Part shown: one piece after another, positions 28,253 through 36,681 of the stretch
Position numbering within the stretch: position 1 is the stretch's first letter
Layout: each line of letters begins with the position of its first letter
NCBI GenBank assembly: GCA_021770655.1
Contig: JAETQO010000013.1
Location: 1 to 64,000, forward strand
DNA from: Ruminococcus sp.
GTDB lineage: Bacteria; Bacillota; Clostridia; Oscillospirales; Ruminococcaceae
DNA length: 64,000 nucleotides
Reading direction: 5' to 3'
Program-made: the position numbers and the translations under genes
The notes under the pieces: generated by a model
The model's database searches: none
Told to the model about the DNA's origin: nothing
Seen by the model: the letters and a program-made list of their open reading frames with translations, nothing else

Positions 28253-28867
28253 ATGATAGCTATAATCGACTACGGAGCGGGCAATATTTTTTCTGTAAAA
28301 AACGCTCTTGACTATCTCGGTTTTGAAAATAAGCTTACCGATAAAAAAGGTGATCTCGAAAAAGCGGACGCACTCATTCTTCCCGGCGTGGGAGCGTTTC
28401 CGTGGGCAATGAATATGCTCAAGCTAAGCGGACTTACAGATGTTATAAAAGAACAGGCACAGTTCAAGCCGTTTTTGGGAATATGTTTAGGAATGCAGCT
28501 TTTGTTTGAGAAAAGCTATGAGTTTGAAGAGTGCAAGGGTTTAGGTCTTATCGGAGGATATGTTGATAAAATCAACGAACCGGAGCTTGTTATTCCCCAT
28601 ATGGGCTGGAATAAGCTGGTGTATAATCACGGCTGTCCGCTTTTTAATGGGCTTGGCGATGAGGAGTATGTTTATTTTGTACACTCCTATAAGGCGTTCT
28701 GCGACAATAAAAATCTGTACGCTTATTGCGAGTACGGTTCAAAGGTACCGGCTGTGGTTTCCGACGGAAAATATGTTTTCGGCTGTCAGTTCCACCCTGA
28801 AAAGAGCGGTAAGACGGGATTAGCTATACTTGAAAACTTCGTGAAAATGACAGGGGAGGTAAAGTAA
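28253..28867 (+). CDS. hisH: Imidazole glycerol phosphate synthase, glutamine amidotransferase subunit
   Basis: HisH provides ammonia from glutamine to HisF. It is 204 residues, a class I amidotransferase with DYGAGN at the N terminus, the nucleophile Cys in GICLGMQLL (about 78-86) and the catalytic His-Glu in CQFHPEKSG (about 184-192). It immediately follows the hisB stop and is one base from hisF, so translation is coupled and there is no room for hisA, which is usually found at this spot. Confidence 0.97.
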   Translation: MIAIIDYGAGNIFSVKNALDYLGFENKLTDKKGDLEKADALILPGVGAFPWAMNMLKLSGLTDVIKEQAQFKPFLGICLGMQLLFEKSYEFEECKGLGLIGGYVDKINEPELVIPHMGWNKLVYNHGCPLFNGLGDEEYVYFVHSYKAFCDNKNLYAYCEYGSKVPAVVSDGKYVFGCQFHPEKSGKTGLAILENFVKMTGEVK

Positions 28868-28868
28868 T

Positions 28869-29624
28869 ATGCTTGCAAAAAGAATAATACCCTGTCTGGA
28901 CGTCCGCGACGGAAAGGTAGTAAAGGGAGTAAATTTCGAGGGAATAAAAGAGGTAGGCGACCCTGTGGAGTGCGCCTATGAGTACAATTTGCAGGGTGCG
29001 GATGAGATAGTTTTTTACGATATAACAGCTTCGCACGAAAACAGGGGGGTTATACTGGACGTGGTTAGAGAGACCGCCAAAAAAGTTTTTGTTCCTCTTA
29101 CAGTCGGCGGAGGGATAAAGTCCGTGGACGATATGAGAAATACTCTTCGTGCGGGTGCGGACAAGGTGTCGGTAAACTCTCAGGCTGTGCAGAATCCTCA
29201 GCTTATCAAAGAGGGGGCAGACATTTTCGGTTGTCAATGTATCTGCGTGGGCGTTGACGCAAAGAAGGTCGGAGATAACAAGTGGACCGTTTATATCAAC
29301 GGCGGAAGAGTTGATATGAAAATAGACCTCATCGACTGGGTAAAGAAGTGCGAACAGCTCGGAGCAGGCGAGATCTGTCTGAACTCTATTGATACCGACG
29401 GAGTAAGAGGCGGATTTGACTTGCCTATGCTGAAAGCCGTATGCAGTGCCGTTAAGATACCTGTTATCGCCAGCGGCGGAGCAGGAAAGCTTTCTGACTT
29501 TGCAGAGGCTTTTCTTGAAACGGATTGCTCGGCTGCACTTGCGGCAAGCCTTTTCCATTTTAAAGAATTGACCGTACAGCAGGTAAAAGACGATTGCCGC
29601 AGTAAAGGAATTATTGTAAGGTAA
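28869..29624 (+). CDS. hisF: Imidazole glycerol phosphate synthase, cyclase subunit
   Basis: This TIM-barrel cyclase makes IGP and AICAR from PRFAR using ammonia from HisH. It is 251 residues. Motifs are [20 protein letters not shown] (catalytic Asp at about residue 11), the second phosphate half with [26 protein letters not shown] (catalytic Asp) and [12 protein letters not shown]. The barrel length is normal and the sequence is HisF rather than HisA. Confidence 0.97.
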   Translation: MLAKRIIPCLDVRDGKVVKGVNFEGIKEVGDPVECAYEYNLQGADEIVFYDITASHENRGVILDVVRETAKKVFVPLTVGGGIKSVDDMRNTLRAGADKVSVNSQAVQNPQLIKEGADIFGCQCICVGVDAKKVGDNKWTVYINGGRVDMKIDLIDWVKKCEQLGAGEICLNSIDTDGVRGGFDLPMLKAVCSAVKIPVIASGGAGKLSDFAEAFLETDCSAALAASLFHFKELTVQQVKDDCRSKGIIVR

Positions 29625-29705
29625 TAATAATACTTGCTATGAAAATATTCTATGCTGTTTTACACGGCTTGTGCCGCTGTTTATGACTTTGGAGGAAATG
29701 TCGTA

Positions 29706-30026
29706 ATGAAATATTTACCAATTTTACAAGAGCTGTTTGAATCCGACACTATTATATTTCTGATAATCGGTCTGATAGTTTCAATATTAACAGGAATATG
29801 GATTAAAAGCAGGAAAAAGCTTATCGCAAGTGCCGGAATAGCAATGTTTATATATGCGGCTTGCGAAATACTGTCAAATATGCGAGGCAATTATATGTCG
29901 GAACTTTTGCTTCTGTTTGTCGGAACTGTCGCAATAGGATGTTTTATCGGCTTTTTGGTATGCAGTCTGTTTACTCGCGGCGGTGGCGGTATAGATAACT
30001 TTGGAAAGGACAAAAACGATGAGTAA
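29706..30026 (+). CDS. Small membrane protein, unknown
   Basis: This 106-residue protein has three hydrophobic segments (about 14-34, 38-56 and 62-90), separated by short basic loops, and an acidic, Gly-rich tail. I start at ATG 29706, which has GGAGG 9 bp upstream. The frame can be opened further upstream, but without a good ribosome site. Its end overlaps the start of hisI by 8 bp, which ties it to the operon. No recognisable family. Confidence 0.65.
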   Translation: MKYLPILQELFESDTIIFLIIGLIVSILTGIWIKSRKKLIASAGIAMFIYAACEILSNMRGNYMSELLLLFVGTVAIGCFIGFLVCSLFTRGGGGIDNFGKDKNDE

Positions 30027-30375
30027 AATCAAAATCGACATAAACGATCTGGATAAGTATTTTGAAAAAAGCGAGCTTACACCGGCGATAGCCTTTGACG
30101 TTGACACAAAGACGGTTCTTATGCTTGCATATATGAATAAAGAAAGTCTGAAGAAAACTCTTGAAACGGGTTATACATGGTATTGGAGCCGCTCAAGGCA
30201 GGAATTCTGGAACAAGGGCGCAACCAGCGGTCATTTGCAGAAGGTTGTTTCGATTTACGCCGACTGCGATAACGATACCTTGCTTCTGAATGTTAAGCAG
30301 ACGGGCGCCGCCTGTCATACGGGTTCGTACAGTTGCTTTTTCAATGAAATTTATAATGAGGAGAATGAATCATGA
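30019..30375 (+). CDS. hisI: Phosphoribosyl-AMP cyclohydrolase
   Basis: This zinc/magnesium enzyme opens the purine ring of PR-AMP in step three of histidine synthesis. It is 118 residues, with the family pattern [44 protein letters not shown] (positions 50-73 or so), DCDNDTLLL and CHTGSYSCF, supplying the Cys ligands. ATG 30019 with GGAAAGGA was chosen over a TTG six codons upstream. HisI and HisE are separate genes here, overlapping by 4 bp, rather than a fusion. Confidence 0.95.
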   Translation: MSKIKIDINDLDKYFEKSELTPAIAFDVDTKTVLMLAYMNKESLKKTLETGYTWYWSRSRQEFWNKGATSGHLQKVVSIYADCDNDTLLLNVKQTGAACHTGSYSCFFNEIYNEENES

Positions 30376-30710
30376 CAGTTTATCAGGAGATTTTTGAGGT
30401 AATAAAACAGCGCAAGGCTGATTATGAAAACGGCGTTGCTCAGGAAAACAGTTATACGGCTTACCTTTTTGACAAGGGCGTGGATAAGATATGCAAAAAG
30501 GTCGGCGAAGAGGCTACAGAAACGGTTATCGCCGCAAAGAACGGTGATAACGACGAGCTTATGAACGAGATAAACGATCTGCTTTATCATGTTATGGTGC
30601 TTGCGGCAAATCAGGGTCTGGACTGGTCGGAAGTCGAAAGAGTTCTGGACGAGAGAAACGAAAAAATCGGCAATTTAAAAAAATTCCATCAGGTCGATAA
30701 GAATACCTGA
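30372..30710 (+). CDS. hisE: Phosphoribosyl-ATP pyrophosphatase
   Basis: This enzyme removes pyrophosphate from PR-ATP in the second step. Its 112 residues are the typical MazG-like all-alpha length. The signature is [17 protein letters not shown] with [18 protein letters not shown], the Glu-rich metal site of the superfamily. Its ATG overlaps the hisI stop (ATGA). It is the last gene of the operon; a long hairpin terminator begins directly after it. Confidence 0.96.
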   Translation: MTVYQEIFEVIKQRKADYENGVAQENSYTAYLFDKGVDKICKKVGEEATETVIAAKNGDNDELMNEINDLLYHVMVLAANQGLDWSEVERVLDERNEKIGNLKKFHQVDKNT

Positions 30711-30716
30711 TAGTGA

Positions 30717-30784
30717 GGCGGTGTTGCCTATACTCTTTTCTATTGTACACTTTGGAATAGAGGAGAGTATAAGTCCGCTTTTTT
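30717..30784 (+). terminator. Very long hairpin terminator after the his operon
   Basis: GCGG...CCGC flanks a 16-bp stem (30729-30744 with 30756-30771) that contains two adjacent T-G wobble pairs and an 11-nt loop. A run of T follows at 30778-30784. The stem is unusually long for a terminator. Confidence 0.8.
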
Positions 30785-30894
30785 ATTGTAACAAATGATT
30801 TTTCAGCAAATTCAGCACACTTTTTTCCTCCTGTGAATATGATGTAGAGAAGTAAAAAAATACTTCCAACCATATTTACAGGAGGATTGATTTT

Positions 30895-31719
30895 ATGAGC
30901 GAACTTGCTAAAAAGAATTGCTTTAAAGAAGCCGTCTGCATTGAAGCCCTGAGAGTGTTTGACTCTTGTTCCGCACAGGACTGCCTTGAAGACTTACAGG
31001 TAATGTTTTCACCCGGAGATCAGGCTTTGGTGGACGACGCCGCAACAGTTAAGAACAGATGCGTAGAGGTTATGGACGTAAACTTTGCGATCTCTCCCGT
31101 GCCGTTTAACAAGGGCTTTTATTCGGTGGACATAACTTATACCTTCAAGGTCGATCTGGACGTTTTCCCATGCGGCTGCCAAAAGCCCTGCTTTGTAACG
31201 GGAACGGCACGTTTCAGCAAAAAGGTCATACTTTTCGGCAGTGAGGGCAATACAAAGCAGTTTACATCGGAGGATATGACAATGCCGCAGATAAAGGGCT
31301 GCTGCAATACCACGACTCTGCCGAGAGCGGCGGTAAGCGTTGTAGACCCGATCGTGCTGGACGTAAAGCTTATCTGTAAGCCTTGTCCGCCCGTATCGCA
31401 CTGCTCCTGCGACATCCCTTGCAATGACGGGGAGGGCTGTCACAGCGGTCCCGTAATGCCTCCGCCTAAAAAGGTGGTAAAGGTCACTATCGGTCTGTTC
31501 TCGATAGTCAAGCTCGAAAGACCAGTTTCGGTTCTTGTTCCTGTTTACGACTACTGCGTACCACTTAAAGAATGCTCGAACACCAGCGATTCACCCTGCG
31601 AAATGTTTGAGAAAATATCTTTCCCGACAGCAGAATTTTTCCCGAAAAGCCTTGAGGAAACGACAGGCACAGCTACAGACTGCGGCTGTACTGAAGCAGA
31701 GGAGACCGCAGAGCAGTAA
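30895..31719 (+). CDS. Cys-rich conserved-looking protein, unknown
   Basis: This 274-residue protein has no signal peptide or membrane helix and about two dozen Cys. They include clusters CGCQKPC (about 93-99), CC and then CKPCPP...CSCDIPC (about 160-178), and a final CGC. The sequence is beta-strand-like. A second half begins VVKVTIGLFSIVKLERPVSVLVPVYDYC, and the acidic Thr-rich end trails off. A GGAGG site lies before the ATG. It forms a single-gene unit with terminators on both sides, just upstream of miaB. The Cys-rich, beta-rich character and the position beside miaB-ricA-mutS recall spore-coat morphogenetic genes (cotE lies in this neighbourhood in Bacillus), but no sequence match to CotE is claimed. 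Confidence 0.7.
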   Translation: MSELAKKNCFKEAVCIEALRVFDSCSAQDCLEDLQVMFSPGDQALVDDAATVKNRCVEVMDVNFAISPVPFNKGFYSVDITYTFKVDLDVFPCGCQKPCFVTGTARFSKKVILFGSEGNTKQFTSEDMTMPQIKGCCNTTTLPRAAVSVVDPIVLDVKLICKPCPPVSHCSCDIPCNDGEGCHSGPVMPPPKKVVKVTIGLFSIVKLERPVSVLVPVYDYCVPLKECSNTSDSPCEMFEKISFPTAEFFPKSLEETTGTATDCGCTEAEETAEQ

Positions 31720-31745
31720 AAACGTTTTTAAAAGCGCATATCTGA

Positions 31746-31773
31746 AAAGGCGGCTTGGCGGGCCGCCTTTTGT
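31746..31773 (+). terminator. Rho-independent terminator
   Basis: A 9-bp stem, AAAGGCGGC (31746-31754) / GCCGCCTTT (31762-31770), has a short loop and is followed by TGTG rather than a long T-run. It ends the Cys-rich gene. Confidence 0.7.
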
Positions 31774-31843
31774 GTGCCCTAACGCACGATTATGATAAAA
31801 TTATGAAATTTTGAAATACCGCCGACAGGAGACTTAATTGCGG

Positions 31844-31872
31844 TTGACAAAAAGTGCGAAAAGTTTTATAAT
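31844..31872 (+). promoter_or_regulatory. Consensus promoter for the miaB-ricA unit
   Basis: TTGACA (31844-31849) and TATAAT (31867-31872) have exactly 17 bp between them, about 90 bp before the miaB start. Confidence 0.85.
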
Positions 31873-31961
31873 AAAATAGTATATTTATAGTTTGTTTTTT
31901 GCGTCTCAGGTGATTCTGAGGCGGCTGAAAACGTTATTGTAATTATGAAATGAGGATTTTA

Positions 31962-33368
31962 ATGACCGGGAATTTTTCTGATAATACGGATAACATAAAT
32001 GATGAGAACGCCTTTGCGAAACTTTCGGTATGGTCGGAGGAATATGAAAAGACCAGCGGACATAAGCCCCTTGCGCTTGTTCATTCTTATGGTTGTCAGC
32101 AGAATGTCAGCGACGGTGAAAAAATAAAGGGTATGCTTTCAAAGATCGGATACGGATTTACCGATGATGTGAATGAAGCGCAGTTTATTCTTTATAATAC
32201 CTGCGCCGTAAGAGAAAACGCAGAGGACAGAGTATTCGGGAATCTCGGAGATCTGAAACACTTGAAAGAAAACGATCCCGAGCTTGTTATCGGCGTCTGC
32301 GGCTGTATGGCTCAGCAGAAGCATATAGCTGAAAAGATCAAGAAAACTTATCGTCAGGTCGATCTTGTTTTCGGTACCTTTGCATATAACGACATGTATA
32401 AAATGCTGTGGGAGGTCATTTCAAGACGCCGCAGGATATTCAATCTGTCGGAAAATCACGTTGATATAAACGAGGATTTCTTGCAGCTCAGAGATGACAG
32501 GATAAAAGCTTTTGTGCCGATAATGTACGGCTGCAACAACTTCTGCACCTACTGCATAGTGCCGTATGTAAGAGGCAGGGAAAGAAGCCGTAAACCCGAG
32601 GCTGTTATATCCGAGGTAACGTCGCTTGTTAAAAAAGGATATAAGGAGATAACTCTGCTTGGTCAGAATGTCAATTCATACAGCTACGGTTTTCCTCAGC
32701 TTTTGAGAGATCTTGACATGATCGAGGGAGATTTCCGCATAAGGTTTATGTCCAGCCACCCTAAAGACGCAAGCCGTGAACTGATAGACGTCATTCTTGA
32801 CGGAAAGAAGATATGCAGGCATCTTCATCTGCCCGTTCAGGCAGGCTCAGACAGGATATTGAAACTTATGAACCGCAGGTATACAGTAGAGGATTATCTG
32901 GGCATCATAAATTATGCAAGAGAGAAAGACCCTGAGTTTTCCTTTACTACCGATCTTATCGTCGGCTTTCCGGGCGAAACATACGAGGAATTCTGTCAAA
33001 CTAAAGAACTGATAAAAAAGGTGAAATACGACAATATATATTCCTTTGTTTATTCCAGAAGGAGCGGTACTAAGGCGGCGGAAATGGAGAATAACATTTC
33101 CGACAAGCAGAAGGGCTTGTGGCTGAGAGAACTGTTGTTGGAGCAGAGAGAGGTCACGTCCGTGTGGCTTTCAAGATTCGTAGGAAAGACGCTGAGAGTT
33201 CTTCCTACCGGCGAGGGCAGGACAGGTTCGGATTACCTTACGGGAAAATGCGACGAGGATATTATCGTAGAGGTAAAGGCGGACAAAAAATATATAGGTA
33301 AATTCATACAGGTTCGTATCACTAAGGCTATGAACTGGGCTCTTGTGGGCGAACTTGTTGAAGAATAA
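31962..33368 (+). CDS. miaB: tRNA-2-methylthio-N6-dimethylallyladenosine synthase
   Basis: This radical-SAM methylthiotransferase modifies A37 of tRNAs reading UNN codons, acting after MiaA, whose gene lies 7 kb downstream. I start at ATG 31962, with TGAGGA 7 bp before, rather than 31950. The protein is 468 residues. The N-terminal MTTase domain carries Cys at SYGCQQNVSD, NTCAVRENA and GVCGCMAQQ (auxiliary cluster). The radical-SAM motif is CNNFCTYCIVPYVRGRERSR, and the C terminus is a TRAM domain. It heads a miaB-ylbF/ricA-mutS-mutL order like that of Bacillus. Confidence 0.96.
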   Translation: MTGNFSDNTDNINDENAFAKLSVWSEEYEKTSGHKPLALVHSYGCQQNVSDGEKIKGMLSKIGYGFTDDVNEAQFILYNTCAVRENAEDRVFGNLGDLKHLKENDPELVIGVCGCMAQQKHIAEKIKKTYRQVDLVFGTFAYNDMYKMLWEVISRRRRIFNLSENHVDINEDFLQLRDDRIKAFVPIMYGCNNFCTYCIVPYVRGRERSRKPEAVISEVTSLVKKGYKEITLLGQNVNSYSYGFPQLLRDLDMIEGDFRIRFMSSHPKDASRELIDVILDGKKICRHLHLPVQAGSDRILKLMNRRYTVEDYLGIINYAREKDPEFSFTTDLIVGFPGETYEEFCQTKELIKKVKYDNIYSFVYSRRSGTKAAEMENNISDKQKGLWLRELLLEQREVTSVWLSRFVGKTLRVLPTGEGRTGSDYLTGKCDEDIIVEVKADKKYIGKFIQVRITKAMNWALVGELVEE

Positions 33369-33407
33369 AAGGGTATAACCCCGAAAAATCAAAGGAGAAT
33401 TTTTATT

Positions 33408-33818
33408 ATGACAGTTATTGAAATGGCAAGAGAGCTTGGAAAAGCTATTCAGGAGGACGAAAGATATAAGGCTTATATGGACGCCTGCACAATGAATGAT
33501 ACCGATGTTGAGATCCAGAACAAGATCGGCGAGTTCAATCAGCTTCGTTCACAGCTCAGCGTAGAAATGCAGAAGCCAGACAAGGACGGCGAGAAGATGA
33601 CGGAGCTTGACACACAGATCAAAGCTCTTTATGACGAGATAATGGCTATGCCGAAGATGGTTGCTTTCAATGAGGCCAAAGAGGTTATGGACAAGCTGCT
33701 TAATTCTGTAAACTATATCATTTCCATGTCCGCAAACGGCGAAGACCCGATGACCTGTCCTGAAGAACCGCCGCACAGCTGCTCGGGAAGCTGTTCTTCC
33801 TGCGGAGGCTGTCACTGA
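33408..33818 (+). CDS. YlbF/RicA family protein with a Cys-rich tail
   Basis: This 136-residue alpha-helical protein of the YlbF/YmcA family has a helical domain (about 1-110, coiled-coil prone, with IQNKIGEFNQLRSQLSVEM and FNEAKEVMDKLLNSVN). The tail is MTCPEEPPHSCSGSCSSCGGCH, written here only as its pattern of six Cys. In Bacillus, RicA, RicF and RicT form a complex with iron-sulfur clusters that influences RNase Y processing and development. Position after miaB and before mutS is that of ricA (ymcA). So RicA orthology is inferred from context and fold, and cluster binding from the Cys tail. AAAGGAG precedes the ATG. Confidence 0.8.
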   Translation: MTVIEMARELGKAIQEDERYKAYMDACTMNDTDVEIQNKIGEFNQLRSQLSVEMQKPDKDGEKMTELDTQIKALYDEIMAMPKMVAFNEAKEVMDKLLNSVNYIISMSANGEDPMTCPEEPPHSCSGSCSSCGGCH

Positions 33819-33912
33819 TTCTGTCGGCAGTTTATGAGTGAGAAGTTGGACGGGGAGATAGTTTTTATGTTGCTTTCTCTCTTGTTTCACAGCTTTTCGT
33901 CGGTATGATTCT

Positions 33913-33974
33913 GAGAGGGAGTTTTCCCCTCTCCGCCCGAGTCCGGAGCGTTCGTTTCGGGTTGGGGCGGAGAG
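33913..33974 (+). other. Two overlapping, mutually exclusive hairpins
   Basis: GAGAGGG (33913-33919) pairs with CCCTCTC (33927-33933). Alternatively, CTCTCCGCCC (33929-33938) pairs with GGGCGGAGAG (33965-33974). The arms share 33929-33933, so only one can form at a time. No T-run follows, and the function is unknown. Confidence 0.5.
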
Positions 33975-33981
33975 TTGGAAA

Positions 33982-33997
33982 TGTTTCACATGAAACA
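33982..33997. promoter_or_regulatory. parS-like ParB (Spo0J) binding site
   Basis: The 16-mer TGTTTCACATGAAACA differs at one base from the Bacillus parS consensus TGTTNCACGTGAAACA (central G to A). It lies in the non-coding gap before mutS. One mismatch is within the range seen for real parS sites, but occupancy cannot be judged here. Confidence 0.6.
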
Positions 33998-34065
33998 TTT
34001 GTTCTTATATGGATCTGCCTGCGGCTGAAACGAGCCGTTATAATATTTGATTGGAGTGAGTTTGG

Positions 34066-36681
34066 GTGGAAGCAAAGGATATAGATTTTTCAAAGCTGTC
34101 TCCTATGATGAAACAGTATTTTGAGGTCAAGAACAAATATAAAAATCACATTCTGTTTTACAGGCTGGGAGATTTCTATGAAATGTTCTTTGACGACGCC
34201 GTAACAGCGTCCAGAGAGCTTGAGCTTACTTTGACGGGAAGAGACTGCGGACTTGAAGAACGCGCACCTATGTGCGGAGTACCTCATCATGCCTGCGATG
34301 TGTATTTGAAAAAGCTTATCGAAAAAGGCTACAATGTGGCAATCTGTGAGCAGACAATGGACCCTGCCGTATGCAAGGGAATAGTTCCGAGAGAGGTAAT
34401 AAGGGTCGTTACTCCGGGTACGCTCATAGAAAGCAGTATGCTTGACGAGACTTCCAACAACTACATATGTTCATTCTATATGAGAGCTAAGGAGAGCGCT
34501 TTGTGCCTTGCAGATATATCCACGGGCGAGGTGCATTTGTTTGAATTTTCCGGCAAGGAAATGACCAACTCTGCGATCAATGAGCTTTCAAGATTTTCAC
34601 CTGCGGAGATACTTATAAACGACGCTTTTCTTTCAAACAAGGAGCTTTCGGGATTCATAAGAGAAAAGCTTAAAACCAGCGTTCAGCTTCTGGAGGAAAA
34701 CGATTTTTCACCGCTTATCCATACCGACGAGGTTCTGAAACAATTTTCTGCCAACAGCCTCGATTCTATAGGAGTAAAGGCGGATACCGTATCTGCGTTT
34801 GCGGTTTGCGGACTGTTTGCGTATATACATGATACTCAGAAGGCTCTTGTCGGACGTTTTTCAAAGATAAACAGACACGACGCCGACCCCATAATGACTA
34901 TCGGATTTACCGCAAGAAGAAATCTTGAGCTTACGGAAACGCTGAGGAACAAGGAGAAAAAGGGTTCTCTGCTGTGGGTGCTTGACCATACCAAGACTTC
35001 AATGGGTAAGAGAATGTTAAAGTCTTACCTTGAACAGCCTTTGGTAAATCCTTCAAAGATAATTGACAGGCTGAACGCAGTCGAACAGCTTGTAGGAAAT
35101 CCAGTGGCTTTGGGAGAACTGAAAGAAATACTTGGCGGAGTTTATGATCTTGAAAGACTTATGACAAGGGTAATGTATAAAACCGCTACGCCGAGAGACT
35201 TGAAATCACTGTCATTGACGGCTTTGAAACTGCCGGATATAAAGGATATTCTGAAAGATTTCAGTTCAAAGCTTATAATAAACTGTAACTCTAAAATCTC
35301 AACGCTGGAGGCTATCTCAAACCTTATTGAGAACGCTCTTGTGGACGAGCCGCCTGTAAACGTCAAGGACGGCGGCGTTATCAAGGACGGATTCAACGAA
35401 CAGCTTGACGGACTGAGAAATATAATTTCGGGCGGCAAGGGTATAATCGAAGATATTGCTGAAAGAGAACGTGAAAAGACGGGAATAAAAAATCTGAAGA
35501 TAGGTTACAACAGGGTCTTCGGATATTATATCGAGGTCACAAAATCCTATTACGACCTTGTTCCCGATAATTATATCAGAAAGCAGACACTTGCAAACTG
35601 CGAGAGGTTTATTACCGATGAACTGAAAGTAGCTGAAAACACTATTCTCGGAGCAAGCGACAAGATAATAACACTTGAGCAGGAAATTTTCGCAGAGGTA
35701 AGAGATTTTGCCGCAACACAGCTGAGGCTTGTTCAGGAGACTGCCACGGCGATAGCACAGATAGACGTGCTTTGTTCCTTTGCCACTGCCTCCATAAACA
35801 ACAACTATGTGAAGCCTGAGATAGCTATTGACGGAATTATCGACATCAAAAACGGCAGACACCCCGTGGTGGAGCTTATGCAGAAAAGCGAGGTCTTTGT
35901 TCCGAACGATACATATCTTGATTTGACGAGCAACAGAATGTCGGTCATAACGGGACCGAATATGTCCGGTAAATCAACATATATGCGTCAAGTTGCGCTG
36001 ATAACGCTTATGTCGCAGATAGGCTGTTTTGTTCCTGCGGATTATGCGAAGATCTCCGTTGTGGATCAGATTTTCACGAGGATCGGCGCATCGGACGATC
36101 TTACGGCGGGGCAGTCGACCTTTATGGTGGAAATGAGCGAAGTCGCGGATATTGTAAAACACGCTACGAAGAACAGCCTTGTGATACTTGACGAGGTGGG
36201 AAGAGGTACTTCTACCTTTGACGGAATTTCCATAGCAAGGGCGGTGTCGGAGTATATTTCCACTTCAAAGACTATGGGCTGTAAGACGCTTTTTGCTACG
36301 CATTATCATGAACTTATCAGCCTTGAAAAGGAGCTTGACGGAGTGAGAAATTTCTCTGTTGCAGTCAAGCGGCAGGGCGACAGCATAAAGTTCCTGCGCA
36401 AGATCGTTCCCGGCGGAGTTGACGAAAGCTACGGCATAGAGGTAGCAAAGCTTGCGGGACTTCCGAATAAGATTATAAACAGAGCCAAGGAACTGCTTGA
36501 ACAGCTTGAAGCGGAAAACAAAAAGGCAAGGCTTGCCGCCGAGCAAATGGAAACCGATCAGATATCCTTTGATAAAATAAGCGACAGCATTGTTACCGAC
36601 AGACTCAGAAAGACAAATATTGACGAGATGACAGACGAGGAGCTGAGAGAGTTTGTCAAGGATCTGCTGAGGTTTGTATGA
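34066..36681 (+). CDS. mutS: DNA mismatch repair protein MutS
   Basis: This protein recognises mismatches and recruits MutL. Its 871 residues start at GTG 34066, with GGAG 9 bp upstream. The mismatch-contacting motif GDFYEMF (Phe-x-Glu) is at about residues 34-40, followed by connector, lever and clamp domains. The ATPase motif GPNMSGKSTYMRQ is at about 627, with STFMVEMSE, VILDEVGRGTSTFDG and the FATHYHEL signature. The C-terminal region contains the coiled-coil and dimerisation helices. It overlaps the next frame by 4 bp and is part of mutS-(TIGR04076)-mutL-miaA-hfq. Confidence 0.97.
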   Translation: MEAKDIDFSKLSPMMKQYFEVKNKYKNHILFYRLGDFYEMFFDDAVTASRELELTLTGRDCGLEERAPMCGVPHHACDVYLKKLIEKGYNVAICEQTMDPAVCKGIVPREVIRVVTPGTLIESSMLDETSNNYICSFYMRAKESALCLADISTGEVHLFEFSGKEMTNSAINELSRFSPAEILINDAFLSNKELSGFIREKLKTSVQLLEENDFSPLIHTDEVLKQFSANSLDSIGVKADTVSAFAVCGLFAYIHDTQKALVGRFSKINRHDADPIMTIGFTARRNLELTETLRNKEKKGSLLWVLDHTKTSMGKRMLKSYLEQPLVNPSKIIDRLNAVEQLVGNPVALGELKEILGGVYDLERLMTRVMYKTATPRDLKSLSLTALKLPDIKDILKDFSSKLIINCNSKISTLEAISNLIENALVDEPPVNVKDGGVIKDGFNEQLDGLRNIISGGKGIIEDIAEREREKTGIKNLKIGYNRVFGYYIEVTKSYYDLVPDNYIRKQTLANCERFITDELKVAENTILGASDKIITLEQEIFAEVRDFAATQLRLVQETATAIAQIDVLCSFATASINNNYVKPEIAIDGIIDIKNGRHPVVELMQKSEVFVPNDTYLDLTSNRMSVITGPNMSGKSTYMRQVALITLMSQIGCFVPADYAKISVVDQIFTRIGASDDLTAGQSTFMVEMSEVADIVKHATKNSLVILDEVGRGTSTFDGISIARAVSEYISTSKTMGCKTLFATHYHELISLEKELDGVRNFSVAVKRQGDSIKFLRKIVPGGVDESYGIEVAKLAGLPNKIINRAKELLEQLEAENKKARLAAEQMETDQISFDKISDSIVTDRLRKTNIDEMTDEELREFVKDLLRFV

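Noticed and set aside
33549-33998. A minus-strand ORF starting MFHVKH across the ricA end and the parS-like site
   Set aside because: The start is the parS palindrome read as codons, and the rest runs antisense to ricA. No family likeness.
34016-34044. Promoter for mutS (TATAAT at 34039-34044)
   Set aside because: No good -35 lies at 16-18 bp upstream, so it is not listed as a promoter.
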